From: DASZIT01 sp036489495
GTDB taxonomy: Bacteria > Actinomycetota > Acidimicrobiia > Acidimicrobiales > RAAP-2
Direction: 5' to 3'
Length of the DNA stretch: 64,000 nucleotides
NCBI GenBank assembly: GCA_036489495.1
Contig: DASXFR010000069.1
Location: 65,521 to 129,520, forward strand
Below are positions 8,366 to 16,484 of this stretch, in pieces. The first letter of the stretch is position 1, and every line of letters begins with the position of its first letter. The notes under the pieces are model-generated. The model ran no database searches. It was not told the origin of the DNA and saw only the letters and a program-made list of their open reading frames with translations. The translations under genes and the position numbers were made by a program.

Positions 8366-8562
8366 TCCGGCCCGGCCTTCGATTCCTGGCTGACCCGGCC
8401 ACGGTGCCCGGCGGGCGAACCCGGTCGCCGACCACGCTCCGATTACCGCCGTCCACCGCCAGGCGTGGTGGTAGGGTCGAATGACACGGCTGTAACTCTC
8501 TCCACAGCCTGTGGAGAACCTGGGACAGCAGGCGTCGCCATGACGAGAAAGGCGCCAGTTCG
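8366..8562 (+). other. 197-bp leader region of dnaE
   Basis: No gene was seen. The region holds a 19-bp palindrome with two DnaA-box-like arms (see separate entry) and a Shine-Dalgarno-like GAAAGG about 10 nt before the TTG start at 8563. No consensus promoter was found. TAGGGT at 8472-8477 is a possible -10. Confidence 0.5.
8498..8518. promoter_or_regulatory. Palindrome of two opposed DnaA-box-like sites upstream of dnaE
   Basis: TCTCCACAG and CTGTGGAGA form a perfect 9-bp inverted repeat around one base (8499-8517). The right arm read on the minus strand is TTCTCCACA, one mismatch from the DnaA box TTATCCACA. The left arm, CTCTCCACA, has two. It sits 45 bp before the dnaE start, so a DnaA-responsive operator is possible. 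No T-run follows, which argues against a terminator. Confidence 0.45.
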
Positions 8563-11500
8563 TTGGCATCACGGTCGTTCACACATCTGCACACCCACAC
8601 CGAGTTCTCGATGTTGGACGGTGCCGCCCGGGTCGATGACCTGGTCCAAGCGGCGGTGGCGGACGGCCAACCGGCGCTCGGGATCACCGACCACGGCAAC
8701 ATGTACGGCGTCCTCGACTTCTACGCCGCCTGCCGGGCGGCCGGCATCAACCCGGTCATCGGCACCGAGGCGTACATGGCCGGCGAGTCGCGGCTCGACC
8801 GACCGGTGCGACGGGGCAAGGTCGACGACACCGGGGGGGATGTCGACGGCGGGGAGAAGCTCTATTATCACCTCACCCTGCTGGCCGAGACCACCGCCGG
8901 GTACCGGAACCTCCTGAAACTGTCCTCGGCCGCCTACCTGGAGGGCTACTACTACAAGCCCCGGGTCGACTGGGAGCTCCTCGAACGCCACCATTCCGGC
9001 CTCATCGCCACCACCGGCTGCCTGGGCGGGGTCGTCCTCCAGGCCCTGCTGGCCAACGATCAAGTGAAGGCCGAGAGCCTGGCCGCCCGGCTCCAGGACA
9101 TCTTCGGTCGGGGCAACCTCTACGTCGAGCTCCAGGACCACGGGCTTCCCGAGCAGGCCAAGACCAATCCGGCGCTGGTGGAGATCGCCCGGCGGATCGG
9201 GGCGCCGCTGCTGGCCACCAACGACAGCCACTACACCCACCGCGAGGACCACGTGGCCCACGACGCCCTGCTGTGCGTGCAGACCGGGGCCCTGATCGCT
9301 GATCCCAAGCGATTCAAGTTCGAGGGCGAGGAGCACTACCTGAAGTCGGCGGCGGAGATGCGCCACCTGTTCGCCGAGCTGCCCGAGGCCTGTGACAACA
9401 CCCTGCTGATCGCCGAGCGGGCCAACGTCGAGATCGAGTTCGGTCACCCGAGCCTGCCCCAGTTCCCGGTCCCCGACGAGTTCGTCGGGGACTCCTACGA
9501 GGTGCGGTCGGCCCAGTACCTGCGCCACCTGACCCGGGAAGGGGCCAAGGAGCGCTACGGCCACCCGCTTCCGGCCAACGTCCTCGAGCGGCTCGACTAC
9601 GAGCTCCGGGTGATCGGGGACATGGGCTTCTCCGCCTATTTCCTGGTGGTCTGGGACCTCATCCGCTTCGCCCGGTCGCGGGGGATCCGGGTGGGCCCGG
9701 GCCGGGGGTCGGCGGCGGGTTGCTGTGTGGCCTACTGCCTGAAGATCGTCGACCTCGACCCCATCCGCTACGACCTGATGTTCGAGCGCTTCCTCAACCC
9801 GGGTCGGGCCCAGATGCCCGACATCGACATGGACTTCGACGAGCGCTACCGCGGCGACATGATCAAGTACGCCGCTGACCGCTACGGCTCCGACCACGTG
9901 GCCCAGATCGTCACCTTCTCGACCATCAAGGCGCGAGCCGCGGTGCGCGACGCCGCCCGGGTGCTGGGCAAGCCCTACGTGGTCGGCGACAAGATCGCCA
10001 AGGCGATGCCGCCGTTGCTGATGGGCCGGGACACCCCGCTGGGCGCCTGTCTGACCAAGACCGAGGGGTTCGAGGACGGCTTCCACGCCGCCGGCGAGCT
10101 CCGCACCATGTACGAGTCCGACCCCGAGGCCAAAGAGGTCATCGACGTGGCCAAGGGGTTGGAGGGCCTCCGCCGCCAGGACGGCATCCACGCCGCCGCG
10201 GTGGTCATCACCGACCAGCCCCTCACCGAGTACGTGCCCATCCAGCGCAAGCCGGACAGCGACAATCCCGAGGACGCCCCGATCGTCACCCAGTACGAGA
10301 TGCACGGCGTCGAGGATCTCGGGCTGCTGAAGATGGACTTCCTCGGCCTCCGCAACCTCTCGGTCATCGAGCGGGCCCTCGACCTCATCCAGATCTCCAC
10401 CGGGGAGCGCCCCGACATCGATGCCATCCCCCTCGACGACGACACCACGTTCGCGATGTTGCGGAAGGGCGACTCGATGGGGGTGTTCCAGCTGGAGGGC
10501 GGGGCAATGCGATCGACCATGCGCTCCCTCGCCCCGACCAGCTTCGACGACGTGGCCGCCCTGGTCGCCCTCTACCGGCCGGGGCCGATGGCGGCCAACA
10601 TGCACAAGGACTACCCCGAGCTCAAGAACGGCCGGAAGACGCTGACCTATCTCCACCCGGACATGGAGGAGATCCTCGGCGACACCTACGGGCTCATGCT
10701 CTACCAGGAGTCGGTCATGCGGGTGGCCCAGAAGTTCGCCGGCTACACGCTGGAGGAGGCGGACAACCTCCGCAAGGCGTGCGGCAAGAAGAACCGGGTG
10801 CTCATCGCCGCCGAGCGGGAGAAGTTCGTCATCGGCTGCGAGACCCAGCGCTACGGCAAGGAGCTCGGCACCGCGCTGTTCGACATCATCGAGCCGTTCG
10901 CCGACTACGCCTTCAACAAGTCACACGCCTACGGCTACGGCTACATCGCCTACCAGACGGCGTGGCTGAAGGCCCACTACCCGGTCGAGTATCTGGCTGC
11001 CCTTCTCACCTCGGTGAAGGACACCAAGGACAAGACGGCGGTGTATCTGGCCGAGTGTCGTTCGCTCGGAGTCCAGGTACTGGTCCCCGACGTCAACCGG
11101 TCGCTGTCCGACTTCGCCGCCGACTACTCGAGGCGGGATGACTCGGGCGACGGCGGGCTCGGTGACATCACCTTCGGGATGGCCGCCATCCGGAATGTCG
11201 GCCAGGGCCTGGTCGCCCACATCGTGGCCGAGCGCGAAAAGAACGGACCCTTCGTCGACTTCTACGACTTCTGTCAGCGGGTCGACCCCCAGGTCCTCAA
11301 CAAGCGGACCATCGAGTCGTTGATCAAGGCGGGGGCGTTCGACTCCCTCGGCCACCCGCGCCGGGGCCTGTGCCTGGTGTTCGAGGAGATCTGCGACCTC
11401 ACCCTCGAGCGCCGACGCCAGCACGATGCCGGGGTGGTGTCGCTGTTCGCCTCCCTGGAGGTGGAGTCGGAGGGGACCACCATGGGGTTCGGCGACACTC

Positions 11501-12192
11501 GGACCCCGATCCCCGATGTCGAGTTCGAGAAGACCCAGCGGCTGGCCTTCGAAAAGGAGATGCTCGGGCTCTACATCAGCGACCATCCCCTCATGGGCCT
11601 GGAGGGTTCGCTCTCCCGGCTCACCGACTGCACCCTGGCCGAGCTGCGCAACGCCGACCTGGAGCCGCTGGGGGCGGAGGGCGGCTACGGGCCCGGAGGT
11701 TACGGGACCGAGGGTCAGGTGCGCCTGGCCGGCGGGGTCATCACCGAGCTGTCCCGCCGGTACACCAAGAAGGGCGATCTGATGGCCAGTTTCGTGCTCG
11801 AGGACCTGCAGGCCTCCATCGACGTCTTCGTGTTCCCCAAGACCATGAGCGAGTACGGCGCCCTGCTCGACGATGACGCCATCGTGCTGGTGAAGGGCCG
11901 GATCGACATGCGGGACGATCAGGTCAAGCTGGTGTGCCTGGAGGTCCAGCGTCCCAATCTCGCCACCGACGGCACCATCGACCTCCGGATCTCGCTGCCG
12001 GTCAACGCCCTCACCGACACCAAGGTCGACGCGCTCAAGCGGCTCCTTTCCGAGCACCCCGGGAACTCCCCGGTGTTTCTCCATGTCGGGGAGAAAATCC
12101 TCCGCCTCCCGTCGGAATTCCGGGTGGACAGCCGCCGGGGTCTCATCGGCGAGCTGAGGGTACTGCTCGGTCCTAACGCGATTCTGAGTTGA
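8563..12192 (+). CDS. dnaE: DNA polymerase III alpha subunit (DnaE1 type)
   Basis: This is the catalytic subunit of the replicative polymerase. The 1209 residues fit DnaE1 of actinobacteria. An N-terminal PHP domain (about residues 1-290) keeps its metal-binding residues (THLHTHTEFS, ITDHGNMYG, TNDSHYTHREDH), as in mycobacterial DnaE1, where this domain is the proofreading exonuclease. The palm has GRGSAAGCC and the catalytic MPDIDMDFDERY. The finger and beta-binding regions follow, with an OB-fold near the C-terminus (VRLAGGVITELS). The TTG start at 8563 is chosen because it precedes SFTHLHTHTEF directly and has GAAAGG upstream. An ATG at 8540 is in another frame. The gene is monocistronic, with a hairpin region downstream. 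Confidence 0.97.
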   Translation: MASRSFTHLHTHTEFSMLDGAARVDDLVQAAVADGQPALGITDHGNMYGVLDFYAACRAAGINPVIGTEAYMAGESRLDRPVRRGKVDDTGGDVDGGEKLYYHLTLLAETTAGYRNLLKLSSAAYLEGYYYKPRVDWELLERHHSGLIATTGCLGGVVLQALLANDQVKAESLAARLQDIFGRGNLYVELQDHGLPEQAKTNPALVEIARRIGAPLLATNDSHYTHREDHVAHDALLCVQTGALIADPKRFKFEGEEHYLKSAAEMRHLFAELPEACDNTLLIAERANVEIEFGHPSLPQFPVPDEFVGDSYEVRSAQYLRHLTREGAKERYGHPLPANVLERLDYELRVIGDMGFSAYFLVVWDLIRFARSRGIRVGPGRGSAAGCCVAYCLKIVDLDPIRYDLMFERFLNPGRAQMPDIDMDFDERYRGDMIKYAADRYGSDHVAQIVTFSTIKARAAVRDAARVLGKPYVVGDKIAKAMPPLLMGRDTPLGACLTKTEGFEDGFHAAGELRTMYESDPEAKEVIDVAKGLEGLRRQDGIHAAAVVITDQPLTEYVPIQRKPDSDNPEDAPIVTQYEMHGVEDLGLLKMDFLGLRNLSVIERALDLIQISTGERPDIDAIPLDDDTTFAMLRKGDSMGVFQLEGGAMRSTMRSLAPTSFDDVAALVALYRPGPMAANMHKDYPELKNGRKTLTYLHPDMEEILGDTYGLMLYQESVMRVAQKFAGYTLEEADNLRKACGKKNRVLIAAEREKFVIGCETQRYGKELGTALFDIIEPFADYAFNKSHAYGYGYIAYQTAWLKAHYPVEYLAALLTSVKDTKDKTAVYLAECRSLGVQVLVPDVNRSLSDFAADYSRRDDSGDGGLGDITFGMAAIRNVGQGLVAHIVAEREKNGPFVDFYDFCQRVDPQVLNKRTIESLIKAGAFDSLGHPRRGLCLVFEEICDLTLERRRQHDAGVVSLFASLEVESEGTTMGFGDTRTPIPDVEFEKTQRLAFEKEMLGLYISDHPLMGLEGSLSRLTDCTLAELRNADLEPLGAEGGYGPGGYGTEGQVRLAGGVITELSRRYTKKGDLMASFVLEDLQASIDVFVFPKTMSEYGALLDDDAIVLVKGRIDMRDDQVKLVCLEVQRPNLATDGTIDLRISLPVNALTDTKVDALKRLLSEHPGNSPVFLHVGEKILRLPSEFRVDSRRGLIGELRVLLGPNAILS

Positions 12193-12295
12193 CCCCTGCC
12201 GCCCCACCGTCGATGAACTCCCTGGCCACAACGTCTTTTCGTCGCCGGGGCCGGCCGGCGGACGGCGAGCCGATGGGAAGCCGGGACGCCTGGAT

Positions 12296-12324
12296 GGGAC
12301 AAGTGGCCTCAAATCCCGTAAAAT
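12296..12324 (+). promoter_or_regulatory. Promoter GGGACA-N17-TAAAAT, overlapped by a hairpin
   Basis: TAAAAT (12319-12324) is the most AT-rich -10-like element in the 229-bp gap between dnaE and the next gene, and GGGACA lies 17 bp upstream. The -10 falls in the loop of a 5-bp inverted repeat (TCCCG 12314-12318, CGGGA 12327-12331), which may serve as the dnaE terminator or as an operator. The leader to the ATG at 12422 would be about 90 nt. Nothing else was seen in the gap. Confidence 0.5.
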
Positions 12325-12421
12325 TGCGGGACGGCTCCCGCTCAGGAGCATCGAGGGCCCGTGCTGGCGGTGCCCTGGGTGCCCGGGACGGACCGAGTCG
12401 CCGGCTGAGGCCGCAGGGCAA

Positions 12422-13117
12422 ATGAGGAGTACGGAACGGCTTATGTCCATTCAGGTGGAGACCAAGGACTGCACATCACTGAGCGATGCCGAGTTGGCCG
12501 AAATGGCCGATCTCTGCGCAGTGCGAGAACCGCATTTCGACATCGGCTTCCTGTCGAAACAGCGGGAGGAATGGGTGCTGGTCACCCGGGCCCGGGAGGG
12601 CAACAAACTCCGGGGCTATTCGTTCTCCACCCTGGAGCGGATCGGGGGCACTCCGTCGCTGCTGATCGGCGTGGGCACCATCGAGCGCACCGCCCGGGCC
12701 GACACCGTCCTGCGGGCGATGATGGGCGACAAGTACCGTCGGGCGCTGCTGGCCTTCCCCGATGAAGATGTCCTGGTCGGCACCCGACTCCTGGCCCCCG
12801 AAGGCTTCCGGGCGTTCGCCGGCCTCACCGACGTGGTCCCCGGGCCCGATCACAAGGCCACCGGCGAGGAGCGTGCCTGGGGGCGCCGGCTGGCCAAGCG
12901 GTTCGGTTGCGAAGCCCGCATCGACGACCGCACCTTCCTGATCGAGGGGGACGGCTGCGAGTCCGGCGGGTTCGACGTCGGCGGGTCCAAGAGCCCGGTC
13001 CCCAAGGAAGTGGTTGTCTTCTTCGAGAAGAACGACGCGTCGTCGGGCGGACGGTTGGTGACCTTCGGGTGGGCGATGGCCGAGGATCTGGCCGCCGGAA
13101 GACTCGGCGGGCACTGA
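12422..13117 (+). CDS. Hypothetical protein with a GNAT-like core
   Basis: I do not recognise this 231-residue soluble protein. The pattern REEWVLVTRAREGNKLRGYSFS, then GTPSLLIGVGTIERTAR, then ADTVLRAMMGDKYRRALLAFP resembles the strand-strand-helix core of GNAT acetyltransferases, but the canonical acetyl-CoA loop is not clear. The C-terminal third (ESGGFDVGGSKSPVPKEVVVFFEKND) is unusual and may be a separate strand-rich segment. The start is either ATG 12422 or ATG 12443. The latter has GAGGAG 12 nt upstream and gives MSIQVETKDC. It stands alone between dnaE and an Rrf2 gene, with its own promoter. Confidence 0.7.
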   Translation: MRSTERLMSIQVETKDCTSLSDAELAEMADLCAVREPHFDIGFLSKQREEWVLVTRAREGNKLRGYSFSTLERIGGTPSLLIGVGTIERTARADTVLRAMMGDKYRRALLAFPDEDVLVGTRLLAPEGFRAFAGLTDVVPGPDHKATGEERAWGRRLAKRFGCEARIDDRTFLIEGDGCESGGFDVGGSKSPVPKEVVVFFEKNDASSGGRLVTFGWAMAEDLAAGRLGGH

Positions 13118-13178
13118 TCCACCTCGCGCTCTACCTGGGAGTCCACCCCCAAACAGCGTGTCGGACGCGCCCAGGCAA

Positions 13179-13184
13179 TAGCAT
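13179..13184 (+). promoter_or_regulatory. -10 box TAGCAT for the Rrf2 gene (leaderless candidate)
   Basis: TAGCAT ends 6 nt before the GTG start at 13191. There is no Shine-Dalgarno. Confidence 0.45.
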
Positions 13185-13190
13185 GACTAC

Positions 13191-13640
13191 GTGAAGGTTT
13201 CGACTCGCGGAGACTATGCCAGCCGGGCGTTGCTGTCGTTGGCGCTTCACGAGGAGACCGACGGTCCCACCGCCGTCCGGGACATCGCCGAGCGTACGGG
13301 TCTCCCCCAGCCCTACCTCGAACAGATCCTGCTCGCCCTCAAAGGCGCCGGCCTGGTCCGCTCCAAGCGCGGGGTGGGTGGCGGCTACGTACTCGCCCGC
13401 ACCCCCGACGAGATCACCCTGTCCCAGATCGTCAGCGCCGTCGACGGGCCCATCGTGGCCGGCGACTTCGGCCTCCCGCACGAGAACGGGGCGTGCGATC
13501 ACGAAGGCCAGTGCATCCTGCTGGACGTGTGGGCCGATGTCGGCGAGCACATGCGCACCCACCTCGACTCGTTCAATCTGGCGGACATGGTGAGGCGCGC
13601 CCAAGGCCGGGTGTCGGCCCTCCCCAAGAGCTCCACCTGA
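13191..13640 (+). CDS. Rrf2 family transcriptional regulator
   Basis: This 149-residue winged-helix regulator is of the Rrf2/IscR/NsrR family. The N-terminal helix-turn-helix is clear (STRGDYASRALLSLALH, then VRDIAERTGLPQPYLEQIL, and wing GVGGGYVLAR). The cysteine region reads ACDHEGQC, that is C102 and C108 with the IscR spacing. The position expected for the third cysteine (residue 114) is a tryptophan, so it may bind its Fe-S cluster differently or not at all. No iron-sulfur or respiratory genes adjoin it. The following membrane protein gene starts 25 nt downstream and could be its target or operon partner. Confidence 0.88.
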   Translation: MKVSTRGDYASRALLSLALHEETDGPTAVRDIAERTGLPQPYLEQILLALKGAGLVRSKRGVGGGYVLARTPDEITLSQIVSAVDGPIVAGDFGLPHENGACDHEGQCILLDVWADVGEHMRTHLDSFNLADMVRRAQGRVSALPKSST

Positions 13641-13665
13641 GGCGCTCCCCCCACCCCTCGACGCG

Positions 13666-14793
13666 ATGACCGCCGCCAACGATCTGGTCCTGATCCTCGG
13701 CATCCTGGTGCTGGTCCTCGACGCCGCCAGTGTCATCCGGCTGCTGATCGTCCCCCGGGCGGCGGCCAGCGTGCTGGCCCTGCCGACCCGGTGGGTGCGG
13801 TCGGTGTTTCGCCACCTCTCCCAATTGGCCAAGACCTACCCGAGCAAGGACCGGATCCTGTCCATCAGCGAGCCGGTCGCGCTGATGATCCTGTTGGGCA
13901 CCTGGCTGGGGACCGCGGTCCTCGGCTACGCGCTGGTCATCTGGGGCCTCGGCGGCGTCGCCTTCGGCCACGCCCTCCTGGAGGCCGGCTCATCGGTGTC
14001 GACCCTCGGCTTCGTCCACGGCGGCAGCGGCAGCTACCAGGCCGTCGACTTCTTCGCCGGCGCGTCGGGGATGGTGCTGGTGGCCTTGCAGATCGCCTAT
14101 CTGCCCACCCTCTACAGCGCCTACAACCGCCGGGAGACCTTCGTGACGTTGCTGGAGAGCCGGGCCGGGGCGCCGGCCTGGGGGCCGGAGATCCTCCAAC
14201 GCCACCAACTGGTGGGGACGATCGGCAATCTCCCCGCCCTCTACGCCGAGTGGGAGCGCTGGGGGGCCGACGTGGCCGAGAGCCACACCAGCTATCAGTC
14301 GTTGATGTACCTCCGTTCCCCCCGGCCGCAGAACTCCTGGGTGATCAGCCTGATCGCGGTGATGGACTCGGCGGCCATCGCCCTGGCCGTCGACCCCGAC
14401 GGGGCCCCGATCGAAGCCCGGATGTGCCTGCGGATGGGCTTCACCTGCCTCCGGGACATTGCCCGGGTGGTGGCCATCCCCTTCGACCCCGACCCGGACC
14501 CCGACGACCCGATCCAACTCCCCCGGAAGGAATTCGAGGCCGCCTATGCCCGCCTCCAGGAGATCGGCTATCCGACCCCCCGTCCGCTGGACGACGCCTG
14601 GAACCACTTCCGGGGGTGGCGGGTCAACTACGAGGGGGTCGCCTACGCCCTGGCCAACAAGCTCGACGCCCCTCCCGCCCGGTGGACGGGCCCCCGGCGG
14701 ACCTTCCGGGGCGAGTCGCTGTCGCCCCCCCGCCCGGTCGACCGCCAACCCGGCGGCGCACCCCCCAAGATCGTCTTTCCGAAGATCAGCTGA
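13666..14793 (+). CDS. Integral membrane protein with a channel-like segment
   Basis: This is a 375-residue protein of unknown function. There are about four hydrophobic segments in the first 160 residues (LVLILGILVLVLDAASVIRL, ALMILLGTWLGTAVLGYALV, a short GHALLEAGSSVSTLGFVHGG, and MVLVALQIAYLPTLYSAYNR), followed by a ~215-residue cytoplasmic part. The short segment SSVSTLGFVHG lies between two helices and resembles a potassium-channel pore loop and filter (TVGYG-type). The C-terminal part (HLVGTIGN-type helices, FTCLRDIARV) may be regulatory. The ATG at 13666 has no strong Shine-Dalgarno. The 3' end overlaps the convergent phosphatase gene by 8 bp. Confidence 0.75.
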   Translation: MTAANDLVLILGILVLVLDAASVIRLLIVPRAAASVLALPTRWVRSVFRHLSQLAKTYPSKDRILSISEPVALMILLGTWLGTAVLGYALVIWGLGGVAFGHALLEAGSSVSTLGFVHGGSGSYQAVDFFAGASGMVLVALQIAYLPTLYSAYNRRETFVTLLESRAGAPAWGPEILQRHQLVGTIGNLPALYAEWERWGADVAESHTSYQSLMYLRSPRPQNSWVISLIAVMDSAAIALAVDPDGAPIEARMCLRMGFTCLRDIARVVAIPFDPDPDPDDPIQLPRKEFEAAYARLQEIGYPTPRPLDDAWNHFRGWRVNYEGVAYALANKLDAPPARWTGPRRTFRGESLSPPRPVDRQPGGAPPKIVFPKIS

Positions 14794-15361
14794 GGTTCCA
14801 GAGCATCAGCACCGGGGTGGACCGTTCCCATCCGAGAATGCTGATCGAGGCCGGGTCGAGGGTGAAGCACCGGCCCTGCTCGGGCTCGAGGCCGAGCCAG
14901 CGGGCGGCCAGCACCCGAAGCAGGTGGCCATGGGCGAAACACAGCACATCGCCGTCGGTGGCCCGGATCTTCCCGATCAACCGATCGACCCGTTTCCCCA
15001 CCTCCTGGGTGGTCTCCCCTCCCGGTGCCCCGTGGGCGAACAGGTCCCAGTCCGGCCGCTGGCCGAGGATTTCCGCGGTGGTCAGTCCCTCGAAGTCCCC
15101 GTAGTCCCATTCGGCCAGGTCGGGGTCGACCTCGGCCCGGCCCCCGAGCCCGGCCAGCCGGCTGGTCTCCCGGGCCCGCAGCAACGGGCTGGTCAGCACC
15201 CGCGAGAAGGCATGCTCGGCCAGCCGGGGCTGCAGCGCCTCGGCCTGGACCGTCCCCTCGGGTAGCAGGGGTAGATCGGTGCGCCCGGTATGGCGCCGGC
15301 CGAGGCTCCACTCGGTTTCGCCATGGCGGACGAGGAAACAGCGGTTACCCTGGGAATTCAT
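14786..15361 (-). CDS. Histidine phosphatase family protein (phosphoglycerate mutase-like)
   Basis: This 191-residue cytosolic protein has the branch-1 histidine phosphatase signature LVRHGETEW (nucleophilic His near residue 12), TSPLLRARET, the acid donor region DYGDFEGLTT, and the second catalytic His in CFAHGHLLRVLA. The substrate is not predictable; close relatives include broad-specificity phosphatases and acid phosphatases. ATG 15361 (MNSQGNRCFLVRHGE) is the proper family start; longer versions only add shadow sequence. It is convergent with the channel-like gene and divergent from the sigma factor gene. Confidence 0.88.
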   Translation of the reverse strand: MNSQGNRCFLVRHGETEWSLGRRHTGRTDLPLLPEGTVQAEALQPRLAEHAFSRVLTSPLLRARETSRLAGLGGRAEVDPDLAEWDYGDFEGLTTAEILGQRPDWDLFAHGAPGGETTQEVGKRVDRLIGKIRATDGDVLCFAHGHLLRVLAARWLGLEPEQGRCFTLDPASISILGWERSTPVLMLWNLS

Positions 15362-15522
15362 AGCGACAGCCGACCAGTTCTCCGGCCGGTGTGCAAACCG
15401 GCGGCAAAGTGGGTAGCTATCCGACCACCGGATATCGCAAAGTCCTGGCCAGGGCAGGAATGTCCGACGCATCCCGGGCGTTGAAAGCAGTGCGAACCCA
15501 CATCAGGAGGGTGATAGAAGGC

Positions 15523-16452
15523 ATGACATCCCGTACGGCGACCGCCGACAAGGGCAAGGACAAGACGAGCGCCCCGACCAGGCCGCAGAAGGAGCGCGCC
15601 GCCACCCCGGCGGCGGGCCGGAGCCGTGGCGCGGACGCCGACAGCCTGGGGCTGTTCCTCCGGGATCTCGACCATCATCCCCTCCCCGACCACGAAGCCC
15701 AGACCGAGCTGGCCAAGCGGGTGGCCGCCGGCGACGAGGAGGCACGCCGGGAGATGGCGGCCGCCAACCTCCGGCTGGTCATCCATTGGGCCCGTCGCTA
15801 CCAGGACCGCGGGGTGGACCTTCCCGATCTCATCCAGGAGGGCACCTTCGGCCTGATGCGGGCGGTGGACAAGTTCGACTGGGAGCGCGGCTTCCGGTTC
15901 TCCACCTACGCCACCTGGTGGATCCGCCAGGCCCTCCAGCGGGCGGTCCAGCAGCACGGTCGCACCATCCGGCTGCCGATGGAAGTCGCGGAGCGCAATC
16001 AGCAGGTGGAGGCGGCGACGTGGGAGCTGACCCACCAACTGCAGCGGGCGCCCACCGACGACGAGTTGGACAACGCCACCAACACCACCGCCGACATGCG
16101 GGCCGATCTCACCCGGGTGGCCCGGGTGGTGGCCAGCCTCGACCAGCCGGCCACCGCCGACTCCACCTCCACCCTCGGTGACCTGGTGTCGACCGACAGC
16201 AACGAGTTCGAGGACGATGTGGCCTCCGAGCTCACCTTCGGGCTGGTGCGCAACGCCGTCGATCGACTCACCGATCTGCAGCGGGCGGTGATCCGCAACC
16301 GGTTCGGGTTCGACGGCTCCGACCCGGCGTCGCTCCAGACCACGGCCGAACGGCTCGGGGTCGGCGTCCGCAAGGTGCGCCAAGCCGAGGCCGAGGCGTT
16401 GGAGATCCTCGCCGACAGCGAGGCCCTCGAAGCCGCCCACGAAGCCGCCTGA
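15523..16452 (+). CDS. Group 2 (RpoD-like) sigma factor
   Basis: This is a sigma-70 family factor of 309 residues from ATG 15523. A short Lys/Ala-rich leader precedes region 1.2 (SLGLFLRDL). Region 2 (LRLVIHWARRYQDRGVDLPD, FRFSTYATWWIRQALQRAV), region 3 (RTIRLPMEVAERNQQVEAA) and region 4 (LTDLQRAVIRNRFGFDG and GVGVRKVRQAEAEAL) are all intact. The lack of region 1.1 and the small size suggest an alternative group-2 factor (HrdA/SigB-like in the actinobacterial sense) rather than the primary RpoD. Starts at 15391 or 15460 are possible. 15523 is favoured by GAAGG six bases upstream. Its regulon is unknown. Confidence 0.9.
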   Translation: MTSRTATADKGKDKTSAPTRPQKERAATPAAGRSRGADADSLGLFLRDLDHHPLPDHEAQTELAKRVAAGDEEARREMAAANLRLVIHWARRYQDRGVDLPDLIQEGTFGLMRAVDKFDWERGFRFSTYATWWIRQALQRAVQQHGRTIRLPMEVAERNQQVEAATWELTHQLQRAPTDDELDNATNTTADMRADLTRVARVVASLDQPATADSTSTLGDLVSTDSNEFEDDVASELTFGLVRNAVDRLTDLQRAVIRNRFGFDGSDPASLQTTAERLGVGVRKVRQAEAEALEILADSEALEAAHEAA

Positions 16453-16467
16453 CCGCCGCCCCGGCGG
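16453..16467. terminator. Tail-to-tail hairpin between sigma factor and rluD
   Basis: CCGCC and GGCGG form a 5-bp stem with a 5-nt loop directly after the sigma-factor stop, in a 32-bp convergent gap. There is no U-tract. It could serve both strands. Confidence 0.35.
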
Positions 16468-16484
16468 GAGTCGGCGGGTGCCGA

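Noticed and set aside
8540..8917. ATG 8540 as the dnaE start
   Set aside because: It is in a different frame; the dnaE frame starts with TTG 8563 directly before the PHP-domain motif.
8569..12450. Very long open frames on the minus strand opposite dnaE
   Set aside because: They are antisense shadows caused by high GC at third codon positions. Their translations are Gly/Pro/Asp/His-rich with no family motif, whereas the plus frame is unmistakable dnaE.
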